A DNA stretch of 64,000 nucleotides from Rhizobium sp. P32RR-XVIII (lineage in GTDB: Bacteria > Pseudomonadota > Alphaproteobacteria > Rhizobiales > Rhizobiaceae): the NCBI RefSeq assembly GCF_012641395.1, contig NZ_JABAIH010000008.1, forward strand, positions 1 to 64,000, written 5' to 3'. This document shows positions 53,291-62,290 of the stretch, in pieces. The first letter of the stretch is position 1, and each line of letters opens with the position of its first letter. Under the pieces are notes generated by a model. The model saw nothing but the letters and a program-made list of their open reading frames with translations. It was not told the origin of the DNA and searched no databases. The translations under genes and the position numbers were made by a program.

Positions 53291-54313
53291 ATGAAGAAAA
53301 TTGGCTTCCTGTCCTTCGGCCATTGGACTCCCTCACCCCAGTCGCAAACGCGCGCCGCGGGCGATGCGTTGCTCCAATCTATTGATCTCGCCGTCGCGGC
53401 CGAGGAACTCGGCGCCGATGGGGCCTATTTCCGCGTCCACCACTTTGCGCGGCAGCTTGCTTCCCCCTTCCCCCTGCTGGCCGCTGTCGGCGCGAAGACC
53501 AAGAAGATGGAGATCGGTACGGCGGTTATCGACATGCGTTACGAGAATCCTCTCTACATGGCAGAAGATGCCGGCGCCGCCGATCTCCTCGCCGGCGGCC
53601 GCCTGCAACTCGGCATTAGCCGTGGCTCTCCCGAACAGGTCATCGACGGTTGGCGCTATTTCGGCTACCAGCCTGAGGAGGGCACGACTGATGCCGACAT
53701 GGGCCGCCGCCATGCCGAGGTATTCTTGGAAATGCTAAAAGGTGACGGCTTCGCCCAGCCAAACCCGCACCCGATGTTTCCCAATCCTCCTGGTTTGCTC
53801 CGGCTTGAGCCCTACTCAGAAGGGTTGCGCGAGCGCATTTGGTGGGGCGCAGGCTCGAACGCAACCGCCATTTGGGCGGCCAAGCTCGGCATGAATCTGC
53901 AGAGCTCGACATTGAAGAACGACGAGACAGGCGAGCCGTTCCATGTGCAACAGGCGGCGCAGATCCGCGCGTACCGGAACGCCTGGAAGGACGCCGGCCA
54001 CAGCCGCACACCACGCGTGTCAGTCAGCCGCAGTATCTTTGCCCTCGTGGACGATCGCGACCGTGCCTATTTTGGCCGGGGTGGCAAGGAGGAGGACACG
54101 ATCGGCTACATCGACGCCAGTACGAAAGCGATCTTCGGCCGTTCCTACGCGGCCGAGCCCAATGCATTGATCAAGCAACTGGCCGAGGACGAAGCCATTG
54201 CCGAAGCCGATACGCTGTTGCTCACCGTCCCCAACCAGCTCGGCGTCGATTATAACGTCCATGTGATCGAGGCGATCCTGAAGCATGTGGCACCCGCGCT
54301 CGGTTGGCGCTGA
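53291..54313 (+). CDS. LLM-class flavin-dependent oxidoreductase
   Basis: A 340-residue bacterial-luciferase-like TIM-barrel enzyme starting MKKIGFLSFGHWTPSPQSQT. The first strand and flavin-site region are followed by FRVHHFARQLASPFPLLAAV and the conserved strand LAGGRLQLGISRGSP (about 109-123). Length and the WWGAGSNATAIWAAKLGMNL block fit the family. It would use FMN or F420 with a reductase partner, none of which is adjacent. The open frame reaches 69 codons upstream, but family similarity begins at 53291. It is flanked by gene-free and transposon debris. Confidence 0.88.
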   Translation: MKKIGFLSFGHWTPSPQSQTRAAGDALLQSIDLAVAAEELGADGAYFRVHHFARQLASPFPLLAAVGAKTKKMEIGTAVIDMRYENPLYMAEDAGAADLLAGGRLQLGISRGSPEQVIDGWRYFGYQPEEGTTDADMGRRHAEVFLEMLKGDGFAQPNPHPMFPNPPGLLRLEPYSEGLRERIWWGAGSNATAIWAAKLGMNLQSSTLKNDETGEPFHVQQAAQIRAYRNAWKDAGHSRTPRVSVSRSIFALVDDRDRAYFGRGGKEEDTIGYIDASTKAIFGRSYAAEPNALIKQLAEDEAIAEADTLLLTVPNQLGVDYNVHVIEAILKHVAPALGWR

Positions 54314-54403
54314 CGGTGCCGGCGGGCCGATCGCCGCGTCCGGGAATCTGTGTCGTGCTGTTCTGTCGCCACGTTGTACAAGATGTTCCGCGGCACTAGT
54401 CGC

Positions 54404-54900
54404 GGCACTGTAAAGTTACCCGGCCAGAATCATGGAGGATGGCATTGGCTCAGGCGGCTTCGATGCGCGCGATTGCACTCCACATTTGCATGGCAATTGC
54501 TCGCAGTTCGCGATGATGGACAGATGAAATGTCGTGTCGGGGAATGTGGAACAAGTTGGCGACCGGTTCGTGGATGGACACGAAACGCTGGAGGTGCCGC
54601 GCTGACTTGAAGCGCGTCATGATCTTCTCGCGTCGTCGGACCGGCTGATGGGAATTCTCCGCCCGAGTGTTGAGGCCCTTGTGCGGCCTTGGCATTGCGG
54701 CGGCTTTGCACCAGAACGTCGAGAACAAAGCCCTCCTGATCCACGGCCCGCCAAAGCCAGTGTTTCTTTCCTTGAACGGTGATGACGACCTCATCGACGT
54801 ACCATTTGTCGCCGAGCTTTCCGGCTGAGCGCCTCCGGATGTCGTTGGGAAAGTGCCTGCCAAATTTCGCAGCCCAGAGTCTCAGCGCTCCAAAACAGGG
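54404..54900 (-). pseudogene. IS6-family transposase, internally deleted
   Basis: The minus strand reads ALRLWAAKFGRHFPNDIRRR, then DKWYVDEVVITVQGKKHWLW (first D of the DDE triad) and LDVLVQSRRNAKAA. It then jumps frame and some 40 residues to GLNTRAENSHQPVRRREKIM, then FKSARHLQRFVSIHEPVANL. The N-terminal helix-turn-helix is missing. GGCACTGTAAAGTT at 54404-54417 could be the terminal repeat. This is not the same element as the one at 46438. Confidence 0.75.
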
Positions 54901-54908
54901 GCGCATCA

Positions 54909-55530
54909 ATGGGCAATACGCACGGGCAGCACTTTCTACTATCCGCTGAGGCAAGAACACTTTCAGTTCTCAAGGTCGCCAGGCTGAGCGGCGACGAGGC
55001 CCACGACCAGTTCCAGTCGATCAGATGGAGCGAGACGGGGGGTGACCCCGTCTGTCCCCATTGCCAGTGCGGCGCGCGGTCTACAAGTACAAAACCGGCC
55101 GCATCTTCTCCCGCAAGGCGTGTCTGAAGCAGTTCAGCGTGACAAGCAAGACCATCCTCGCAGCCATAAGCTGCCGATCCGGATGTATCTGATTGCCGTC
55201 GCGTTGTGGGTAAACGGTGCCAAGGGCTACTCGGCACTACAGATGTCTCGAGACCTCGACCGCCAGTACAAGACCGCCTTCGTGCTCTGCCACAAAATCC
55301 GGGAGGCGATCGGACTCGACGCCGTCGACAGGGAGGCCTCGGGGGCCGTGGAAGTCGATGGCAGGTATTTCGGAGGCTACATAAAGCCTGCGAACTATTC
55401 CAAAAATCGCCGGGACAGGCGCCTTGCGAAGAACCAGAACGGTAAACGTCGGGTCGTCGTGGTCATGCGGATGGGACCGTCGAAGACGCAGGGCGCAGTG
55501 AGCTTGTCGCAACCTAGGGCGCCGTGGTGA
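54909..55530 (+). pseudogene. IS1595-family (ISXO2-like) transposase, broken
   Basis: The N-terminal zinc-ribbon part (LSAEARTLSVLKVARLSGDE, CPHCQCG near 55057-55077) is in one frame and the continuation (KLPIRMYLIAVALWVNGAKG, YSALQMSRDLDRQYKTAFVL, DDE start in GAVEVDGRYFGGYIKPANYS) is in another. The protein-like sequence ends at about 55500, roughly 100 residues short of family length. One frameshift and a 3' truncation are present. It abuts the IS6 remnant head to head. Confidence 0.8.
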
Positions 55531-55614
55531 AATTTTATTTGGAGCCTGGCTTCATAATCAGGAATTATGTGATTCTCCGTCGGCCCTGTAGTCAGGAAGG
55601 GAAACCCGCCGCGG

Positions 55615-56961
55615 TCAGTCTTCCACCAACTCAATCTCGGGACGGCCGGCAAGGGTGAGCCGCAAGCGGCCGCGGTCGGCGCGCTCGAGCATGATCGGGC
55701 CCGCCTTTTCCTCCAGTCGCCGGCGCAGCAAGATCAGCCGGGTCTCCAGATTGTCCTTGAAGTCAGGCAGTTGCAGGCGCCGGTCGCGGCGTATCTCACG
55801 GTTCAGAAAGTCCCGCTTGCCGGTGCGCGCATAGTCTTCGAGGAAGTGGAGGAGCAGCCGCCCCGGCACGCCGCGGATGAGATAGTCGTCGTCGACGAAC
55901 AGCGAGCCGTCGCGCGGATAGAAGCGCACGGCGATGCGCCGGCCGGCGGGCACGCTACCGGTCTGGTCGGCCGGGGCCTCCGCCTTCTCGCGCCCGTTCG
56001 GCTCCGCCCGCTCGCGTTCCTCGGAAAGGAAGAAGAGCGCGGTTGCCAGATGCGCTGCGATCACGATCAGCACCTCTTCGTCGCGATGGCGGAAGGTAAA
56101 CCGCTCGGTCGATTCCGAAAACAGCACGCCAACGAGCCTGCCCCGCGCGACAAGCGGCAGCGCGATCTGGCTGAGCGGCTTGTCGAGCGCCGGAAGCGCG
56201 ATCGGCGTCGCATCCTCGACGCCTGCCATGGCCCGCACCGCCTGGATGTAGCGCTGGCCGCGACTGAGGTCCGTGATCCGCACATTACGCCGTCGCTCGG
56301 CCGCAAGCCCGATAATACCGCGTCCGGCCGGAACCTCGGCACCGAAGCCGAACTGGTCGTAGCCGCGGCTGGCGATCGTCGTCAGCCCGCCGCGCTCGCC
56401 GTCCGGCACCAGCACCATGGAATGGTGGTAGCCGAAGAGCTCGCCGAGGCCCTCGAGCGTCACGTCGAGCAGTGTTTCCGGATCGCTGCAATCCGACATC
56501 CGTGCCGTCAGCCGCGCCACCTTGCCCATCAGGTCGGGCAGAAAGAGCGGCTCGGGCTCGACCAGCGGATTGGCGGCTGGCACGGCCCGACAGTCCTCCA
56601 CCCGGTAGATGTCGACGGCGCGCAACTTCATGATCCCGCTCATCCGGCTTTCCAGGATCGCCAGATGGATCGCCACCCGCTCGAATGTCTCGCCCTCCGT
56701 TTCGGAGCGCTCGAACGCCAGGTCGAGCACGTGTTGCTGGCCGCTATAGCCGTCGACCACCATCACGGTCGCAAGCCCGTTGCGCGCCACATTGGTGGCG
56801 GTCTTGGAGAAAAACTGGTTGGAGAGCGCCACATGCGTCTCGTCGACGTAATGCACGTGCGAGAGATAGGAAATATTGGGCATTCCGTCCGCATCGGTGG
56901 TGGCGATGACGGAAGGAATGACGCCCTCGAAGCTGTCCCGCAGGCTTTCGAGCGGGATCAT
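55615..56961 (-). CDS. PPOX-GAF sensor-like protein with C-terminal winged helix
   Basis: A 448-residue cytoplasmic protein. Residues 1-130 form a pyridoxamine-phosphate-oxidase-type flavin/heme-binding barrel (PSVIATTDADGMPNISYLSH). About 165-325 is a GAF domain (LFGYHHSMVLVPDGERGG, VPAGRGIIGLAAERRRNVRI, GRLVGVLFSESTERF). The last 90 residues form a winged-helix-like region (LFVDDDYLIRGVPGRLLLHF, DFLNREIRRDRRLQLPDFKD). This suggests a redox- or gas-sensing regulator. It overlaps the upstream PPOX gene by ATGA. Confidence 0.8.
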   Translation of the reverse strand: MIPLESLRDSFEGVIPSVIATTDADGMPNISYLSHVHYVDETHVALSNQFFSKTATNVARNGLATVMVVDGYSGQQHVLDLAFERSETEGETFERVAIHLAILESRMSGIMKLRAVDIYRVEDCRAVPAANPLVEPEPLFLPDLMGKVARLTARMSDCSDPETLLDVTLEGLGELFGYHHSMVLVPDGERGGLTTIASRGYDQFGFGAEVPAGRGIIGLAAERRRNVRITDLSRGQRYIQAVRAMAGVEDATPIALPALDKPLSQIALPLVARGRLVGVLFSESTERFTFRHRDEEVLIVIAAHLATALFFLSEERERAEPNGREKAEAPADQTGSVPAGRRIAVRFYPRDGSLFVDDDYLIRGVPGRLLLHFLEDYARTGKRDFLNREIRRDRRLQLPDFKDNLETRLILLRRRLEEKAGPIMLERADRGRLRLTLAGRPEIELVED

Positions 56962-57434
56962 GCGGCGACTTCCGGCGTCAGCCTGCGTCCGGCGCCCGGC
57001 CCCGGCGTCTGCTCGAAGATCGCTTGCGGCTCGATCGTCAGGCAGATGAGGTCCTCGTCCGACAGCGTGCCGGAGAGCTGCATGCGGGTGACCCCGAGCG
57101 CCAGCATCCGCGCCAACTGTTCTGCGACATAGGCCTGACCCAGCGCCCGGCCGGCGGCATCCGCCGGCCCCACCGCCAAGACCCGGCCCTTGATCTGGCA
57201 GGCTTTATAGTCGGAGGCCCGCACGTAGGTCGTGGCAATCGGCCGGCCGGGCAGCGCCTCGCCCACGGCCTTCGGCCATTGGCAACGGGAGGCGAGAAAG
57301 TGCAGATGCCCGCTCTGCCGGTCGACGCGCACGCCGGAGCCGCGGCCAATCATCGGCCGGCCGGCTTCGTCGCGCGTCGCAAACAGTGTCATGACGGGAC
57401 TTTCTATGAAGTCCACGAGTTCCGGCCCCAGCAA
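56958..57434 (-). CDS. PPOX-family (pyridoxamine 5'-phosphate oxidase-like) protein
   Basis: A 158-residue split-barrel flavoprotein homologue: DFIESPVMTLFATRDEAGRP, GVRVDRQSGHLHFLASRCQW and YKACQIKGRVLAVGPADAAG follow the family order. The likely start is TTG at 57434, with GGGGAGA 8 bases upstream; no ATG is available before the first conserved strand. It is cotranscribed with the PPOX-GAF gene and divergent from a hemerythrin gene. Possible roles are flavin-linked peroxide or nitric oxide chemistry; substrate unknown. Confidence 0.8.
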   Translation of the reverse strand: MLGPELVDFIESPVMTLFATRDEAGRPMIGRGSGVRVDRQSGHLHFLASRCQWPKAVGEALPGRPIATTYVRASDYKACQIKGRVLAVGPADAAGRALGQAYVAEQLARMLALGVTRMQLSGTLSDEDLICLTIEPQAIFEQTPGPGAGRRLTPEVAA

Positions 57435-57470
57435 TGCTTTTTCTCCCCGAGATCAGGCGATGATAATTAG

Positions 57471-57518
57471 TTAGGATATTCTTAGCAATCGTTCCAATTG
57501 CTTAGGATGGTTTTAGGA
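57471..57518. promoter_or_regulatory. Repeat-rich operator candidate between PPOX and hemerythrin genes
   Basis: Three copies of TTAGGA (57471-57476, 57502-57507, 57513-57518) and an inverted pair AGCAAT (57484-57489) / ATTGCT (57497-57502) sit in the 168-base divergent gap. This arrangement looks like a binding site for a regulator of both transcripts. The protein is unknown, and no FNR/NnrR consensus is evident. Confidence 0.45.
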
Positions 57519-57602
57519 AGCACCTCGCAAAGGCCTCGGTTATCTCCCGGTCATCAGCCCGGCGCACAGGAAGAGGCGCCGGCCAACGAGAGGAAAACCA
57601 CC

Positions 57603-58310
57603 ATGAGCCATGAATTCTCGCTTGCCAGCATCCCCGATCTCAACGGCCGCTACGACATTTACGGCGCGATACACAAGGGCCTGCGCAAGGCAGGCTGCGA
57701 CCTGCTCGGACGCCTCGGCACGGCCGATTTCCAGAATGTCGAGGAGACGGTCTTCCTGATCGGCGACCTGCGCCATTACCTGATGCTTGCCGCCTCCCAC
57801 GTCACTCACGAAGACGACAACATCCACACGGCGCTGGCCGACAAGGGCGTCTCGACCGTCACGCTGGACGAGCAGCACGACGACCACCGCACCGCCTTCC
57901 GTGAGCTGGACGAGCTGATTGTCGCCTGGGAAAACGCCTGGCCGCTGCACAAGGCCGCCTGCGGCCGCAAGCTTTATCTGGCCTTTGCCGCCTATATCGC
58001 CGACGACTTCGCGCATATGCATGAGGAGGAGGCGGTGACCGGCCCTCTGCTGTGGCGCAATTTCAACGACCAGGAAATCCTCGGCATCGAGATGCGCATC
58101 ATCGGCTCCCTGCCACCGGAGAAGAGCATGGCCTTCATGCGCATCATGATCCCGGCGATCAATCCGGCGGAGCGTGCTGCACTTCTCGGCGCCATGAAGA
58201 AGGATGCGCCGCCGGAAATCTTCCAGGCGGTCATCGACTTCGCCGTCCGTCCGGGGCTTTCGGCCAGCGACTTTGCTAAGCTTGCCGACGCGCTGAAGCT
58301 GGCGGCCTGA
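57603..58310 (+). CDS. Hemerythrin-domain protein
   Basis: A 235-residue protein whose first 150 residues form a hemerythrin-like four-helix bundle. Candidate di-iron ligands are in LRHYLMLAASHVTHEDDNIH, EQHDDHRTAFRELDELI and DDFAHMHEEEAV. The C-terminal part (about 150-235) is helical (GSLPPEKSMAFMRIMIPAIN). Such proteins bind oxygen or nitric oxide or store iron. AGAGGAAAA stands before the ATG at 57603; the upstream part of the frame is not protein-like. Divergent from the PPOX pair, it probably answers the same signal. Confidence 0.82.
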   Translation: MSHEFSLASIPDLNGRYDIYGAIHKGLRKAGCDLLGRLGTADFQNVEETVFLIGDLRHYLMLAASHVTHEDDNIHTALADKGVSTVTLDEQHDDHRTAFRELDELIVAWENAWPLHKAACGRKLYLAFAAYIADDFAHMHEEEAVTGPLLWRNFNDQEILGIEMRIIGSLPPEKSMAFMRIMIPAINPAERAALLGAMKKDAPPEIFQAVIDFAVRPGLSASDFAKLADALKLAA

Positions 58311-58722
58311 GAAGGCTGCTGCGCACGGAGGATCGAGGCTCCGTCCGCGGCATCGAGGAGAATTTCCGGAGAAGAACCATGTGCAAACCGAACGGCGAGG
58401 CCGGCGTCCCGGCCGAGTGTCCACGCCGCGGCGATTGTCGCGGCTGCCCTATGCTGCCTTCCGCCATGACGGGTGAGCGGATCGCCGCGTGTCTCGAGCG
58501 TCCGCCACCCCCGTCGGTCTTCCTGGAAACGTGCCTCAGATTTGGGAATCCTATGCCGATTCCGAAAGAACAAGAACCGCTCTAGACGAGTTGACGGACC
58601 GACTTCCCTCCCGAAACCTGTGATTGAGCCGACCGTGATGCCTGTCGGCGAAAATCCAAATTTCTGGAGTCTTGCCGTCTCAGTTAGCACCAAACATGCG
58701 CGGCCGGTGATACGTAAGCCCC
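58311..58722. other. Stretch with one doubtful short ORF
   Basis: Only one candidate is seen: a 68-codon frame at 58379-58585 (MCKPNGEAGVPAECPRRGDC). It has GGAGAAG before its ATG and a CxxC pair (CRGC), but I know no relatives, and its second half is proline-rich and unconvincing. The rest holds nothing recognisable. Confidence 0.3.
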
Positions 58723-59322
58723 CTAGTCGAGCTTGGCCGGCGACGAGAACGGCCGATTGGCGTCCACCACGAAAATGGCCATCTGATCGAGATCGGTCGT
58801 GCCGGCGCTGAACACCTCCATCGGCGTGTCGGCCCCGTGTCCGATCATTGGGTCACCCCGTGGGGTGTTCTCTGGCCGACCTTGCCTGTCAGCACATAAA
58901 AGGCCTCCGATCCGGGATGTGTATGGATCGCCGACTTCACGCCGAGCGCTCCACCGGCGCGGTTGACGCGCAGCAAATACTCGGTTGCGCCGATCGACGG
59001 GAGGGGTCCGATCTCGACGACCTCGGTTCCGCCGGGCGTAGAGCCCTCCTTTGGTCCGAGCGTGAACAGCCAGACCTTGCCTGCGACGTCCGCCGCCAGC
59101 GAGGTCGGACCCGCAGCGGCCTGGGCCTGTGTCAGCGTTGGGAAATTTTCCAGCCGCCAGTACAACGGTCCGGAAGGCAGTTCCTTCACCTTTTTCTCAA
59201 CCACCGGATCGATGACGAATTTGTCCATCTGCCGACATTGAGGCTGACGTCATCAGCCCGAAAGCACACAGTGAGAACATAAGCACGCCGATACGGCGCG
59301 CGATGAAGAATCGCGGCTTCAT
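58723..59322 (-). pseudogene. Secreted cupin-type protein, two frameshifts
   Basis: Begins at ATG 59322 (GGAGG upstream) with a signal peptide MKPRFFIARRIGVLMFSLCA ending near MSADG. At about 59225 the sense moves to another frame (MDKFVIDPVVEKKVKELPSG), which holds the cupin core IHTHPGSEAFYVLTGKVGQR. Near 58852 it shifts again to GHGADTPMEVFSAGTTDLDQ and ends PAKLD at 58723. One continuous gene of about 195 codons would result from two single-base corrections. Cupins with HxH and E bind a metal; function unknown. Confidence 0.65.
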
Positions 59323-59737
59323 GGTTGGTCCTCCCATCGATGCAACTTGTCCCGGATTGCGGTTGGGGGGCAGTCAAGATGATCCGCTGTCAGCCGTCGA
59401 ACTATCGGGCGGTCGTGAACAGCAACAACCGCCTGCCTACCGCCAATCTCACGGTGAAATTATGATCCACTTGACAGCTCGGTGCAAGTGAGTGGCGGAT
59501 GGCCTATAAACCTACGCGCGCATCAGCAACAGGCCGTCGTAGTGATCCACCGGGCGCACTAAACAGGAAAACAGTGGTAATCCTCAGACCGACGTCCAAC
59601 AACGAACTCAACCATAGACAGGAAAAACTGTGTCAGAACCTGACCACTGGCATGAGCCAGTGACAAGCGCGGCTGGGTGCGACGTGCTGCGCCACGGTGA
59701 CTTTTGGCGCAAAGCTGTCGCTTGCGCTGAGAACGGC
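59323..59737. other. Intergenic stretch, nothing recognised
   Basis: Between the cupin pseudogene and the next broken gene only short, mutually overlapping open frames occur, with no ribosome site or motif. Part of it must carry the cupin promoter region on the minus strand. Confidence 0.3.
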
Positions 59738-60189
59738 CTACCGTGTTCTTCTCGCCCAGACCTGATTGCCTCTGTCATCCGTTGCGTATCGGACGTTTCC
59801 CTCGTCGCGCTGGAGTGCCTTCGATACACGCTTCACCGGATCGGAGACGTATTTCCGATCCTTGGCATCGTCGCCGCGCAGCACCACGATGCTCTGCGCT
59901 ATCTCCCTGCTGGACAAAGGACTGTCGCTGTCCCGAAGCTCTGGCAGGATGGCGCACGTCAGCTTCCCGCGTCCGAAGATGACGTCCCGGTTCTGACGAG
60001 GCATCGCGGCGGCGAGGTGCCAGCGTAGTCCAGGGACTGCAACACCCTGTCTATCGCGCGGATGTCGTTCCTGATCTCCGCCATGCGGTCGCGCCGGAGC
60101 TCTGCCTCGCCGAATAGGTCAGCTCGCTTCTTCAGAAGTCCTGAGATCGTGTGCTCGAAGGTGTCGGTGCGGGCCAGTCTTGTGCTCAT
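59738..60189 (-). pseudogene. Frameshifted rhizobial DNA-associated protein of unknown function
   Basis: From ATG 60189 the protein runs MSTRLARTDTFEHTISGLLK, then RRDRMAEIRNDIRAIDRVLQ to SLDYAG. There (about 60025) the sense moves to a frame reading LAAAMPRQNRDVIFGRGKLT, then AILPELRDSDSPLSSREIAQ and DRKYVSDPVKRVSKALQRDE, to a stop at 59738. The second half looks like a winged helix. One base change joins both into about 150 codons. Proteins of this two-part design are frequent on rhizobial replicons; role unknown. Confidence 0.6.
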
Positions 60190-60524
60190 GCCCCACGTTC
60201 TAGCCGGTTGCGAGCTTTGCAGACGGGCACCCTGACGTGCGTCGGCTACATGATGCCGAGAAACTCGGATCGTCCATCTGTGCGGTTTCGGCAGCAAATG
60301 TCGTCATATATCCGATGAGACGGTCCAGCCACAAACAGTTTTCCGGCATTAGGTAGCAAAGACCACCAATAGCGGCCTAGGTGTTCGAATTAAAATAGCT
60401 ATTACAACATCATCAACGGAGTTCGGCCTATGGCCGTCACCTTCATGACGAATAGAGGGAGGGGTTCCGGCAGATTGACAAGTGTGCTACTGAGTAGCAA
60501 ACTCGGCTCAATGGAGATAAACCG
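60190..60524. other. Intergenic stretch upstream of the toxin-antitoxin pair
   Basis: No gene is seen. The last 60 bases carry the ParD promoter and a perfect palindrome (next entry). The middle is locally AT-rich (about 60380-60420). Confidence 0.35.
60485..60499. promoter_or_regulatory. Palindromic operator candidate of the parDE pair
   Basis: TGCTACTGAGTAGCA is a perfect palindrome (6-base arms, TGA centre), 25 bases before the antitoxin start. ParD antitoxins and ParDE complexes repress their own promoter through such sites. Confidence 0.65.
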
Positions 60525-60800
60525 ATGAGTGTTAAATCGTCGATCTCGCTGACCGACCAGCAGGACGCGTTTGCCCGTTCGCTGGTGGAGAGCGGCCGGT
60601 ATTCCAGCATGAGTTCCGTTCTTCAGCAGGGCTTGGAACTCCTCCGCCAAAAAACGGAAACTGAGACCGTCGAAACGGCAGCGCTTCGCGAATTGGTCCA
60701 GCGGCGTTTGAAAGGCCCGATGATTTCCACGACGGAAATGGAAAGCCGCGTCGAGACAATGATCGAGCGGAAGCGACGGGCTGTTCGTGTGGACGCTTGA
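60525..60800 (+). CDS. ParD-type antitoxin (type II toxin-antitoxin)
   Basis: A 91-residue antitoxin. The ribbon-helix-helix N-terminus SVKSSISLTDQQDAFARSLV, then ESGRYSSMSSVLQQGLELLR (residues 2-43), binds DNA. The C-terminal charged helix (about 60-91) neutralises the toxin. GGAG lies 8 bases before the ATG. It overlaps the toxin gene by 14 bases, the usual arrangement. The upstream palindrome supports autoregulation. Confidence 0.9.
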   Translation: MSVKSSISLTDQQDAFARSLVESGRYSSMSSVLQQGLELLRQKTETETVETAALRELVQRRLKGPMISTTEMESRVETMIERKRRAVRVDA

Positions 60801-61131
60801 ATATTCCGAGGATGCCGAACGCGATTTTGAGTTGATTTTCGATCATCTTTTCGACTCCTATGTCGAACTCGGAGACTCGCCGGACGAGGCTTTGGAGCGT
60901 ACCGCTGAACGAATCCGTAAATTGCGTCTCGAAATCGATCGTTTCGTCGATACGCCTTATATCGGGACATTGCGGGCCGACCTTTACCCTGGAATTCGGT
61001 TTCTTCGGCGAAACAAGGCGGCGATCTGGTTCTCGCCGGTAGAAAGTAGTCGCAGGATCATTATTGCTGCAATTTTCTACGGCGCGCAGGACCATATCAG
61101 ACATATGCTCGCACGTATGCTGGAGGGATAA
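60787..61131 (+). CDS. ParE/RelE-superfamily toxin
   Basis: A 114-residue toxin of the ParE/RelE fold, starting with GTG at 60787 inside the antitoxin gene. The order WTLEYSEDAERDFELIFDHL, then GTLRADLYPGIRFLRRNKAA and RRIIIAAIFYGAQDHIRHML fits ParE proteins, which poison DNA gyrase; RelE-type mRNA cleavage cannot be excluded. It stabilises the replicon or island. No frameshift is seen, so the pair looks functional. Confidence 0.88.
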   Translation: MWTLEYSEDAERDFELIFDHLFDSYVELGDSPDEALERTAERIRKLRLEIDRFVDTPYIGTLRADLYPGIRFLRRNKAAIWFSPVESSRRIIIAAIFYGAQDHIRHMLARMLEG

Positions 61132-61381
61132 GGTCTCTATATGCGCCTAGGCGACCCGAGTTTGGTGGCAGTTGGTACCTAGTTGCGCAGTTTTCTGCCG
61201 TCAGGGCGGACAACTAGGCGCGATAAGCACTCTGGCGGGAAATCCGGAGCTTTCCATGCTTTTCCAGCGGCTGCACGCGAGCTCGTACAAGCCGAAGTTC
61301 GGCGATGAGCGTGAGGACCATGACCCACCTCTCGGCGCATCAATAGCATACTTACTATGTAAGAGCGATGAAGTCGGCGGG

Positions 61382-61700
61382 TCATCTTAGGACGTCGTCG
61401 ACCCAGACTGGAATTCTGATCGTCCTGACATTCTTGAGCCGCCTCACCGCCAGTGCTCCATATTCGCTCCCGTGGGGAAAGTGCAACGTCATGCGCAGGT
61501 AATGCTTTTTGCCGCACGTCTCGCACCGAAACCGGCCGAGCAGACGATCGAGCGTTAGTCGCCCGAGAACGTCAGCAGGTCCGCAGGAAGGTAGCGATGG
61601 GTCATGCGACAGTAGTCGCAACTGACGACGAGCTGTCCCTGATCCAAGGCCGACTGCAATGTCCAGGAGCGCAGCCGCTTAAAAGGGTGTGCTTCATGGG
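61382..61700 (-). pseudogene. Small two-CxxC zinc-type protein, frameshifted
   Basis: The minus strand reads KRLRSWTLQSALDQGQLVVS, then CDYCRMTHRYLPADLLTF (about 61690-61575). It shifts frame and continues LDRLLGRFRCETCGKKHYLR, then MTLHFPHGSEYGALAVRRLK. Two CxxC pairs (CDYC, CETC) could bind one zinc. No start codon is found before the first segment in its frame. The gene appears broken by one base and possibly truncated at its start. Small proteins of this type are common in rhizobia. Confidence 0.55.
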
Positions 61701-61906
61701 ATCGAGTGGAAGACGTGGTTGCGACGGAACGCGCGGTCTGCGGGACCTGCAGCGGAATGGTTCCCCAGACGTAACGAGTGGCTGAGAATGCGGAGGCTTT
61801 GCCATCGGCGCATTACGCCAGATAAGCCGGATTGAATCCACTCCGTCTTTCGGTTGCGCGATCGATCGCTGAAATGGTCGCCTCTGCAGTCGGCGTACTG
61901 CTCGCG

Positions 61907-62116
61907 TTAGCCGTCAATTCTGAATCCGACTTTCATCACCACCTGGTAGTATTCGACAGCGCCGTCCTTGATATGCCCCCTGACCTGGTCGACTTCGAAC
62001 CAATCGAGGTTGCGCATCGTCTTCGACGCTCGCGCGATCGCCGTCTCGATCGCTTCGGTGACGGACACTTTCGAGCTGCCTACGAGTTCTACCTTTTTGT
62101 ACACGTGATCGCTCAT
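61907..62116 (-). CDS. Dodecin family flavin-binding protein
   Basis: A 69-residue dodecin, MSDHVYKKVELVGSSKVSVT, then RASKTMRNLDWFEVDQVRGH and YYQVVMKVGFRIDG. The W in LDWFEV stacks on the flavin in the dodecameric shell, and length and order match the family fully. Dodecins buffer free riboflavin or FMN. It is monocistronic between the broken zinc-type gene and the IS5-family element. The flavin-using LLM and PPOX genes are on the same side of the window but not linked in transcription. Confidence 0.92.
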   Translation of the reverse strand: MSDHVYKKVELVGSSKVSVTEAIETAIARASKTMRNLDWFEVDQVRGHIKDGAVEYYQVVMKVGFRIDG

Positions 62117-62290
62117 ATCGCTTCGTTTCCTTCTAATCTCGTTCAGGGAACTCGGTAGATTTCGTAAGGTGGCCGCTCACTTCAAGCCCCACGTGGTGAT
62201 GCCGTTGATATGCGGTTGGCATTGGTGCATGGATCGTTTATCGGTCGTGTTGTAATCGGTCTGGGATCGAAATAGCCGACTGTCACAGCG

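Noticed and set aside
54404..55530. IS6 and IS1595 remnants as one novel element
   Set aside because: The two transposase pieces belong to different families and are oriented head to head; they are simply nested or adjacent debris.
55771..57132. 453-codon plus-strand frame
   Set aside because: Antisense to the PPOX-GAF gene. The His/Arg-rich composition is typical of a shadow.
57540..58424. 294-codon minus-strand frame
   Set aside because: Antisense to the hemerythrin gene, with low-complexity Val/Asp/Gly content and no recognisable domain.
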